Part shown: positions 45,570 to 54,622 of the stretch, one piece after another
How positions within the stretch are numbered: the first letter of the stretch is position 1
How the letters are laid out: each line of letters opens with the position of its first letter
Origin: Anaeramoeba flamelloides
Lineage: Eukaryota; Metamonada; Anaeramoebidae
Assembly: GCA_027625915.1 (NCBI GenBank)
Contig: JANTQA010000023.1
Location: 23,622,001 to 23,686,000, forward strand
Length of the DNA stretch: 64,000 nt
Direction of reading: 5' to 3'
Translations under genes and position numbers: made by a program
Notes under the pieces: generated by a model
Seen by the model: the letters and a program-made list of their open reading frames with translations, nothing else
Databases searched by the model: none
Told to the model about the DNA's origin: nothing

Positions 45570-45905
45570 ATGAGCTTGACTTTACCAACGCAAAAAACAT
45601 TTTCTTACATTCGAAACACGACCACCCTTTTGAAAAATCATTTTTCAAAAATTACAACAAAACAATTGAAAGAATTAAAAAAGAAAACATCCGAAGAGGC
45701 ATCAAAATTTACAAACTACAATTTTCGAGAATATTTCAAAGAACGCTCAAATGAGATGTTTGATGAATTTCTGAGTAAAAACGAAGCAAGTGTCGAACAG
45801 CTAACACAATTCTACGACGATCGTCTCACGGAATATGAAATGATCAAAAGACAAGCTTTGATTGGAAAATTATATCCCGAACAAAAGTTTGTCACTGAAA
45901 ACTAA
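45570..45905 (+). CDS. ISD11: ISD11/LYRM4-like LYR protein (Fe-S cluster assembly)
   Basis: A 111-aa protein. ISD11 binds and stabilises the cysteine desulfurase Nfs1 in mitochondria or related organelles, the first step of Fe-S cluster synthesis. The C-terminal two thirds fit the family closely: a FTNYNFREYFKER segment (cf. the conserved YNFREY with following Arg), an acidic helix, and RQALIGKLYPEQKFVTEN, equivalent to the RQxxIxxLY end. The N-terminal LYR motif is weak (SYIRNTTTLLK). Residues 1-30 are basic with Ser/Thr and could double as a targeting signal. Single exon, first ATG; stop TAA. A pentanucleotide repeat starts within 3 nt of the stop. Confidence 0.8.
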   Translation: MSLTLPTQKTFSYIRNTTTLLKNHFSKITTKQLKELKKKTSEEASKFTNYNFREYFKERSNEMFDEFLSKNEASVEQLTQFYDDRLTEYEMIKRQALIGKLYPEQKFVTEN

Positions 45906-45928
45906 TTCGATTCGATTCGATTCGATTC
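45904..45928. repeat. ATTCG pentanucleotide repeat after the ISD11 stop
   Basis: Four to five tandem ATTCG units overlapping and directly following the TAA stop of ISD11, thus in its 3' UTR. Confidence 0.85.
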
Positions 45929-46203
45929 TTCCGAAATTTGTTTTTGATTAACGCAATTAGCAATTTTTGGTTTATTCAAGAAATTTACTCAATTTTCTTT
46001 TTATTTATGTTTTATAATAGTTCTTTTTCCAGATAAGATCATTGTTATCCAACGTTTTTGTTTAATTTTTGATCTTTTGAAAAAGCAAAAGTAAAATCAA
46101 AAACAAAAATCAAATAAATTTCATCTTTTTTGATTCTGTTTCTTTCTTTTGGTTCGTTTTTTAAATTTCAACTAAAATCATTTCTTTAATCACTACTATT
46201 TGT

Positions 46204-46412
46204 TTCAAAATAAATGGATCAAAATTGTCATTCAACTTTTTCAAAAAAAGAATTTTTAAATAATTCGACTTTTCAAATTTTTAATAATTCTTAAAATCAT
46301 TTTAAATTATTAATTTCCCTTTTGAGAATTGGGGAGTTTTATGATTTATTTTAATTCTTGGTGTGTTTTTTTAGGAAAGGTGAATGAAAATTTTGATTTT
46401 TTTATTTTGCGA
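46204..46412. repeat. Repeat H copy 2
   Basis: Left GATCAAAATTGTCATTCAAC, right GAATGAAAATTTTGATTTTT as inverted ends; starts about 300 bp after the ISD11 stop. Closest to copy 3 at 48081-48284. Confidence 0.62.
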
Positions 46413-47120
46413 TTACTATCGAGAGAAAAATGTTGGAAACAGAAAAATGGTTAGAAACCATTTTTAATTGGGAACATTACTGAAATTGAAAATCAAATCC
46501 TTTTGATAACTAGGCGGATTTTATATAAATCCAGGTTCAAAGGCATTACAAGTTCATTAATCTGTGGTTTGTGTCGAATACTCATTTAAATGGTTGATAA
46601 CTAAAGTAGATCTTGCTATTTGAACAAAAATCCAAGTTATAGTAAAGTTAACTATAAATTCTGAAAATGGTTATTTTTAAACTTGATTTAGATTATAAGA
46701 GATAAGTTTTTGAAAAAGTAGAATGACATTAATCCTTATTCTAATAAGTAGATTATTATTATTTTCTTTAGTTATTTCACAAACGATTGAAATTAAAAAT
46801 CATTTTCAGTAAAGTTTCAAAATTAAAATTGCTGCCCAACTATTTTTCTCTGTTCAACATATTTCTCCCAAAAGTTAACAGTATTCGAAAAGTTAAAGGT
46901 TCTTTGATAATTTATAGATTTATCTCTAAAAAGGGAATAAAATTTTTATTTTTTACGAATAATTTCAAATGATCAGAAAAATTGAATTTTTAGGTTTTTA
47001 ATATTTAGATGTTTTGGGTTGAACAATGAAATTCAACAACAAAAAACAGTTTAGATTTTAGGTGGATGTGTGTTATCCTATCTTGATATACCTAGCTAGA
47101 AAGGGGGGGGGTATCTTTTA

Positions 47121-47595
47121 CAGTGGTGTAAATAACCCGTGTTGACATCCTTTAACCCATTACGAAAATTTAACTCGGGTTTTTTTTTCAGACCTGGGAT
47201 TTTGAAGATAGGAAGACACACGTATATTCTTGGTTCGGATTCAAATTGGATTTAGAGGTTAGATCTTTGATTAGTCAAAATGACTCAATAATATTAAATG
47301 CTTTTGTTTCTAAAATTTCTTCATATTTTCAAAATTTCTGGGATTAAATCATTTTTTTATCAAACATCAAAAAATGAAATTTTTCTCATTTTTTTGTCCA
47401 AAAATTACATTTTAATCTTTCAATATCTTCATAATTCTTTTTTAAAATTTATTTAAAGAACACTATTTCATGTTTATATACTGTTTCCATCACATTGATT
47501 TGTTTCTTTTATTTCTAGAGTCAGCCAATATTTTTTGTATGAGTTAAATTTTTGTAATGGGTTAAAATAAAAAACACGGGTTATTTACACCACTG
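47121..47595. mobile_element. MITE I, 475 bp, Tc1/mariner-like ends
   Basis: TIRs start CAGTGGTGTAAATAACCCGT on both strands. The inner repeat TTTAACCCATTACGAAAATT is inverted as TTTTTGTAATGGGTTAAA. TA flanks both sides (47119-47120, 47596-47597), the expected Tc1/mariner duplication. The terminus shares AATAACCCGTG with MITE D. It is non-coding. A G9 run lies 9 bp outside the left end. Confidence 0.85.
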
Positions 47596-48080
47596 TAGTA
47601 CTGTTATTAGAATTAAAAATGGGACATTATTTTTAATCCATTTCAATAGTTTTTAAATTAAGTTCTTCAAAGAAATGTGTTGTCGTTTGTTGCTTTGTTT
47701 CTAAAAGGAAATTGAAAATTAAGTGAAAATCAAGTCCAAATTTTATCCCATTTAGAATTCAAATGGTAGTAGAGGTTATTAAAACGTATCTTTAATCGAC
47801 CTTACTTTTACAAATAATTTTAAAGATTCAAGTCTGAATAAACTCTAAGAATCAAAATTGGCAAAATTTACCTCTCTTCTAATTTTTTTGATTTATACGT
47901 TACTAAATTTCTCCCATTAAAAGGTTATATTTTTGCAAATACAACAGCTGTGTTTCATTTATTAACAAATCCCTCAACTATTATTCAAAAAATAAATCTA
48001 TTTAATATCAACAATTTTTTTAATTATCCGTTAAACAATTTTGAAAACCATTATTATTATTCTTCTTCTTTGTTATTTGT

Positions 48081-48284
48081 TGCATAATAAATGGAGCGAA
48101 ATTTTCATTCAACTTTCCAAAAAAACGATTTTTAAATCATGTTACCTTTCAAATTTTTAATTCTTAAAACCAGCTTAAATGACTAATAAGTTTTTTAGAA
48201 TTGTGAACCTTGAAGTTTTATTTTAATTCTTGGTTGGTGATTTTTTAAGAAAGTTGAATGAAAATTTTGATCTTTTTATTTTAC
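48081..48284. repeat. Repeat H copy 3
   Basis: Left GCGAAATTTTCATTCAACTT, right AAGTTGAATGAAAATTTTGA, near-perfect inverted ends. It ends about 140 bp upstream of the Ran start codon. Confidence 0.65.
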
Positions 48285-48421
48285 AATTAACAGTAATTTA
48301 AAAAACTCCACTCTTTGATGTTACTTAAATCTATCCGTAACTTGTCCCAAAATTTATTGAAATATTTTGAATTTTATCTCTTCAAAGATCATTTTTTACT
48401 TAATTTCCTAAACTTTAAAAA

Positions 48422-49471
48422 ATGAGTGTAAAAATTTTTTTTTTCTTCTTAAATTTTAAATATTTGAGGTTTTCCTTATTCACATTTTGCTTCTTTACCA
48501 TAAAACAAACAACTAAAAAAGTACGAAGAAATTCCACAAAACGCACACACTTTTAAAATTGTCCTTGTTGGTGATGGGGGTGTTGGAAAAACAACCTTTG
48601 TCAAAAGACATCTTACTGGTGAATTTCGAAAAGAATATATTGGTAAGTTTATTGTTTTTTTTTTACTGCGCACGAACAACCTTCACAAAAGCAGATCTTT
48701 CAAAATCCTTTTACCAATTTTTAAAATATTCAAATTTATTCCTCTTTTTTCTTTCTTTTTTTTAAATTTTCACCTTAATAATAAACAAAATTATAGCGAC
48801 TGTTGGTGTTGAAGTACACCCTTTAGTATTTTATACAAATAGAGGACCAATTTGTTTCAATGTTTGGGATACGGCAGGACAAGTAATTTTTAATTTTTTT
48901 TTTTTAATTTGAAACAAATCAAAAAAGATCATTTTAAATGCTTAGAAAAAACCAAATGTTGTGCTTACTTTGTTTTTTTAACATACAACACTTTGATTAA
49001 CAACAACCATTCATAACCCTATAGGAAAGATTTGGAGGGTTAAGAGATGGTTATTATATCGGAGGACATGCAGCAATTGTCATGTTTGACGTCACATCAA
49101 GAGATACCTACAAAAACGTGTCTGTGTGGTACAGAGATATTGTCCGAGTATGTGAAACAATCCCAATGGTATTAGTTGGAAACAAATGTGATATCAAAGA
49201 CAGGAAAGTCAGAGCCAAACAAATCATCTTCCACAGAAGGAAAAATATCCCATATTATGACATCTCTGCAAAATCAAATTACAATTTCGAAAAGCCATTT
49301 ATCTATCTTGCCAGAAGACTCATGGGTGATAATAACTTGGTTCTTGAAAAGGCACCAGCACTCGCCCCACCAATTGTTTCTGTTGATCAAAAAGAAATGG
49401 AAAGAAACGAACAAGAACTTGAAGAAGCCACTAAAATCCCACTTCCTCAAGAAGACGAAGAAGAATTTTAA
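48422..49471 (+). CDS. RAN: GTP-binding nuclear protein Ran, four exons
   Basis: The small GTPase that drives nucleocytoplasmic transport and spindle/nuclear-envelope assembly. Exons: 48422-48427 (ATG AGT), 48522-48642, 48797-48882 and 49025-49471. Introns are 94, 154 and 142 nt, with donors GTAAAA, GTAAGT and GTAATT and acceptors AAAAAG, TATAG and TATAG. Total 660 nt, 219 aa (human Ran 216). Seen: P-loop GDGGVGKT (19-26), switch I around [21 protein letters not shown] with Q71 (human Q69), [16 protein letters not shown], and the acidic Ran tail ending EDEEEF; no prenylation Cys, as expected. The frame of exon 2 is closed by TAA at 48501-48503 with no ATG after it, so an upstream mini-exon is required. 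Alternative first splice: ATGA joined to 48529. Exons 2-4 are secure; exon 1 is inferred. Confidence 0.93.
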
Positions 49472-49984
49472 ACCCTTTCCTTTTTTCTTCCATTCCATTA
49501 TTTTTTCAAACTCTATTGTTTAATCTTTTTTTTTTTAAGATAAAAAGATGAAATACTCTTTTTGTGTATCTATCAAAATTCATTTTTAATAGCTTCAGAA
49601 CCAGAAAATTTTTTTCATTTCTTTTTTTTTTCTCTTTTATTTTTTTTTGCAAGATTTAAAAGAGTAGTTTTGGTTTTCATTTTTGCTAACGATGGTGTTA
49701 TATATTCTTTGATGTTACTGTTCTTGGATTTTCTTTAACTGGACAATTTTTATAGTACCCTGGCTTTTTAGAGTACATTATAAGATCACCATTAAGGGAC
49801 ACTATAATCAAAAAAACCCAATATTCTTCAAAAAAATGATTTAACCGAGTGAGGTAAACTTTTTTTTTTTTCAAATTAAGGGAATAATTTGTATTATTTT
49901 TTGATTTTCCAATTTCTAAATAAGGATTCATTATCGAGAAATAAGTTTATTATGAAAATAAACAGCGGTCTTTCAAATCTCAGT

Positions 49985-50056
49985 AATTAACTAAAATTTT
50001 TTTAAATCTCTCCATTAAATTTAGGTAAAAAAATTAAAGAGAGTTTAGTCCCTTAA
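49985..50056. repeat. Tiny J-terminus relic
   Basis: AATTAACTAAAATTTTTTTAAA on the left and GAGAGTTTAGTCCCTTAAG on the right resemble J ends in inverted orientation, only about 70 bp apart. Confidence 0.35.
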
Positions 50057-50982
50057 GCAAGAATGAAAAAAAAACATTATCAAATATATTAAGCGATACA
50101 GATCTGAAAAATATAGCATTATTTCTTAAATTTTTTTTAATATTTTTTCACGAGAAAAATAACAATACAGTAGGGAAAAAAATACCCGACCTGAAAAAAA
50201 TCCCTGAAAAGATTAATATTTATGACTATTAGGAAAATTATCGTTTAATTTCTTTTATTTAAGAATCAAACTTTTATAATTAGAACTTAACACCTTTTTT
50301 ATTAACCCAACACTAAACCTACCTAAAGTTCATCAAAGTTGAGTTTCTCTAGAATACTTGAGTATTTGTTTGATAGCATAAGTAGATCAACTACTTTGGA
50401 AAACAATAAGGTTTACTAGAGTTTTGCTCGAGTTTTGGAAAATGATAATTTTTATTCTGTGTTTTTTTGAATATTGTATTTTGAAGTAGTGTAATTTAAT
50501 TAACCACCGTTCTTATAAGTAAGGGAGTTATCATTTTTAAAGTTTGATTCTTAAAAAAAGGGATTAGATCGGAAAATTATTTAATTTCAAATTAGGTCAA
50601 ATTTCAAAATTGGTAAAATTTCAAAAAATGTCCAAATTCTCATTTTTTTCAAAAAAGTTAATTCCATTTAAATTTATTGACTGTAAGTATTTTAAAACAT
50701 CTTTACGGGTAGGTTAAGGTATGTTAGGGTATGATAGAGTAGGTTTTTTGTGTTTGAATGGTCTACTAGAAAATTTTGGGAAGGATTTTGAAAAAAAAAT
50801 TATTAACCGACCAATTAGACTTTTGCAACTTGTTTTAAGGGGTAAAAATTTACACTTAGCTTTGGTGGTTAAATTTGGATTTCGAACAAATTTTTCAAAA
50901 TATTTATTATTGGTGATTTCAAAATTTTGGATTATCTACAATTTAGATATAAAATACTACCAATCGCAAAATAAACTTTTTG

Positions 50983-51000
50983 CCCCCCCCCCCCCCCCCC
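50983..51000. repeat. Poly-C run (C18)
   Basis: Eighteen consecutive C, exceptional in this AT-rich DNA. Confidence 0.95.
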
Positions 51001-52218
51001 AGAAACTTTGGCTGGCTAATGAAAAAAAATAATATTATTTTCCACATTTTATTATTTTTTAAGTTACCAAAATCAAATTAATTTAAAGATCAGCCCAAAT
51101 GTAGGTAAATATGTTTGTTTTTATTGGGGATTATACCAAACAAAGTAATATTATTTTATTTTTTCTTTAGAATAATAAATTTTATTACCATATTTATTAT
51201 TTGAAAAAAAAACCAACCACTTTTTTTCTGTATCTAGTACAACACAGACCACCAGAACAAAATAATTTTTTTAAAAAAATATAAATTAAACAATTCTTTC
51301 TATTAACCTAACAATTAAAATTCCCTTTTTTATTTCCTTCAATCAAAAAAAGTGACAATATAATATACTACCAACTATCTCAAGTAATAAATGGTTTTCT
51401 TTTCAATATATATTTGTAATATTTTTAACCCACACAAAGAGAAAAAATAAATTCAAAAAGTTAACATCTTTAACAAAACCAACACAAATCACTGGTTTCT
51501 ATAAAAGAGTGAACCCCTTAAAGTAAATTACACTTCAAAAAAAAGCAATTTAATACTGTTTTCCAGACCCACTCTCTTCTAAATACCCTTTTACGATTCA
51601 GAATTTGAAATTACGTAAGAAAGTTTTCCAAAAACATTCAAATGTCTTTTTTTGTTACATAAAATTGGAGACCTTCGATATATTACCTTTTTCATACAAA
51701 ACTATATTTGAAAAACATTGAATGATCAAAAAACAGTCTTAATGAATTCTTTTAACCCTGTCAACTTTAAATTTTGATAAGTAACTCTTCATCCAATTCT
51801 AAATTTTATTTTTTTCTAATTATGTTTTGTCAATAATTAAAAATTATTTCACTTTAATCTGCTTATTTTTTTTCTTTATTAGTTTATTGATCCACAACTT
51901 CCATTCCATTTTTAATAATATATCACATTTAATATTATTTTTGGCATTGATCACTAGAAGCTAGAAAAAATAAATAATACCATAATTTTTACGAAAAACA
52001 TATATAATTGATTAAAACTATTAAAATGATACTCATTATTTTTTTTTGTCAATAGTTAATTTTAAAGGAAAATATAATTATTTATTGAAATTTCTAAAGA
52101 AAAACTTAGGAATTAGGTGATTTCTAATGTATTTTTTAATTTGAGAAATAAACATAAAATTAAATAGAATTTTCTGATTAAATAAAAATATTAAAAATTA
52201 CCATGACTTAATTAATAC

Positions 52219-52920
52219 TAAACTTTGTTTCTGTCAAAGTGGCATAATATTTTTTTTCGAATATCAATTATTTTATATAATTGACCATTGGAATACAAAT
52301 AAAAAATAATCATAATAATATATATCAAAGAATTGTTGATATCCATCTGAAATAAAACGAAACAAAGAATATATTTTCTTAAAAATTGAAAAACTCAAAA
52401 CCTTAGGGCCAAATTTAGAAAAACAAGAATATTTTTTATGCTCCACAACCGATAAATAAATAAAAAATAGGAAACAATTTCACTTTATTTTCCAAATTTT
52501 TATTTTAGAAATCAAGCCCCCAAAGGAAGTAGATTGGAATTTGTGATATCTATTTGAAAAAGTAAATCAAAATGAAGTGAAAACTTTTCACTTTTATTAT
52601 TCAAATATCAGGAACAAAGGTTGAATAAAATTACACTAGAAATCAATATGATTTCTCAACAATAATTTCCAATGTTTACATAACCATAGAATTACAAATT
52701 TTTACCAAGTGACTATTGATCTTGAAATAAAAATTTTTTTGCAACTAAATTACATTTCAGAAAAAATTGAAAAAAAAAAAAAAAAGGGGGCAAAAATGTT
52801 ATAAAATGATTTCAATTTTGTATAGTTCCAAAACAAATTTTTTCTTCGAATATCACTGCAAACTCTTTAAACATATGTAATTCACACATACAACTGTACC
52901 CCTTTGACAGGATAATGGTT
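52219..52920. mobile_element. MITE B copy 3 (~700 bp)
   Basis: Left end AAACTTTGTTTCTGTCAAAG, right end ACCCCTTTGACAGGATAATG, inverse of each other around CTGTCAAAG. It aligns with copy 2 through TTGACCATTGGAATACAAAT, AATTGAAAAACTC and TTTTTTCTTCGAATATCAC. Confidence 0.7.
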
Positions 52921-53121
52921 GATTAAGAAAAATTTATAATTCTTCTTCTGATCTATTTTTTAAGAAAATAAAATTTGACAATACTCAAAAAAAATTGGAG
53001 TTTAAAAAAAAAAAAAAAAACAAAAATATATTTTAAATAATAAAAGAATGATTGATGAAGATTTTGGGTATATTTTTTAAAAAATTATCAATTGAATCTG
53101 GTAAAAAGAATCTAAGTTTAT

Positions 53122-53653
53122 AAACCATTTTCCTGTCTAGGTGCCCAACTGTGAAGAGAGAATTACACACGTTTCAAGGATTTGAATGGATATTCGAAGA
53201 AAAAAATTATTTTGGAATTTCCAAAATTGAAATCATTCTTTCACATTTTTACTTTTTTTTTTTTCAATTTTTTTCATTGATTCATTTGTATATTTTTTTT
53301 TTTTTTTTGAAAGTTCTATTACCACTTGGTAAAAATCTGTTATTCTACTAATATTGATAATTTAAAAATGATTAAAGAGAAATATTTTGATGTCTATTGG
53401 AATTTTATTTGATCTTGATTTGAAGATCAAAATGAACATTGCTATTTTTCTTATTAGCGCCCTAAAAGTTTTAGTTTTTCCATTTTTAAGAAAATCTATT
53501 CTTTGATTCGTTTTATTTCAGATGAATATCAACTATTCGTTGATGGCTTATTATTCTACTTATTTTTTATTTGATATTCAAAGGTCATTTATAAAAAATA
53601 TTTGATATTTGAAAAAATTCTAATTGGAGACCTTTTGAACGAAACAAAGTTTA
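53122..53653. mobile_element. MITE B copy 4, inverted
   Basis: Reads right-to-left relative to copy 3: begins AAACCATTTTCCTGTCTAGG and ends TTGAACGAAACAAAGTTTA, with GATCAAAATGAACATT and TTCAAAGGTCATTTATAAA inside. It lies only 200 bp from copy 3, so the pair forms a large imperfect inverted repeat (52219-53653). Confidence 0.68.
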
Positions 53654-53699
53654 GGAAAGTCAAAAGATTATTTAAAAATGATTTTTTATTATTTTTCTA

Positions 53700-54030
53700 T
53701 TTTTTATAAGGTTGAAATTTATTTTGATGGAAAGAAGTGTTACAAAGGAAAAAAATCAAATATAAACACCAGATAAAATAAGTTAGCGAAAGATTAAAAA
53801 TATGGGCAACTTGAAAATAAAAAAGAAAAAAGTAAAGGAAAAAATACGAAAGGTTTTGAAATAAATTGTTAGATAAAGAAAAAAAATAGAAATTACAACA
53901 ATTAAACAACCACCTCTAAAATGAACATCCATGACCAATTATCAAATTAAATGAAATTAACCAAAAATATCCTATCTGTTATTTTAATGTTCTTAATTAA
54001 ACTAACATAATTTTTTTTTTTTTTTTTGAT
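53700..54030. repeat. Dispersed repeat G copy 2
   Basis: Same word order as 37720-38050: GTTACAAAGGAAAAAAATCA, GGGCAACTTGAAAATAAAAA, ACAACAATTAAACAACC, AATTATCAAATTAAAT, then a T run at about 54010-54027. It lies about 600 bp beyond the 3' end of the ST7-like fusion gene. Confidence 0.62.
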
Positions 54031-54622
54031 TATTAACCAAAAATAATTCAAATGTTGTCAAAATAAATATAAAAATTTCAATTTATTAATTCTCTCCCAC
54101 GCCTTTCTTATTTATAATTATTGCCATCATTATTATATGGAAAATTAAATATGAAAAGTGAAAATGTAATCAAAAAACATCAAACATTTTAATCCGAATT
54201 ATTATTCATGACCGTTTTATTAAAGATGAAACTCAACCCTCTTAAATTTTGAACCGTACTTTTCCACACCATTTTATCAATTGATACCATTTTCAAAATA
54301 CTTTCAATTTTTATTTGAAAAAAAGAAAAATAAAAAAAAATCACAACAATTAAAAAAAAAAAATGTAATTCTAAATTGGTAATTAATTTAGTTAAAATAT
54401 AATATTAATTAATTACAATCTTTATTATTGAATTTATAATTTATTTTAAAATATCTTTTTTAATAAGAAAAGATTTTTAAAATCTATCATTTCAATACTT
54501 TTAAAGAATTAATCAATAAAATCTAATATAAAACTGATAAATAACAAATAGCATAGAATTTAATTGAATCAAAGTAAAACAAAATAAAACAAAACAAAAC
54601 ATAATAAATTTAATTAAATTTA

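Larger units (their letters stand above)
45929..48421. other. Intergenic between ISD11 and Ran
   Basis: Holds H copies 2 and 3, MITE I and a G9 run (47103-47111). The region 46500-46750 contains words also seen near 35770 and 50390 (AAAGTAGATC, GATCTTGC), perhaps another old repeat. No gene is convincing here. Confidence 0.55.
49472..54622. other. Long intergenic region (5.2 kb)
   Basis: Holds a J-like relic (49985-50056), a C18 run, MITE B copies 3 and 4 and repeat G copy 2. The frame at 50721-51032 crosses the C18 run and is not credible. 51050-52210 and 54030-54600 are AT-rich with no visible feature. Confidence 0.55.

Noticed and set aside
48476-48679. Minus-strand open frame over the Ran P-loop exon
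   Set aside because: Antisense shadow of Ran exon 2; the plus strand carries the conserved GTPase motifs.
50721-51032. 103-codon frame crossing the C18 run
   Set aside because: Its second half encodes the homopolymer; no similarity recognised and no conserved start context.
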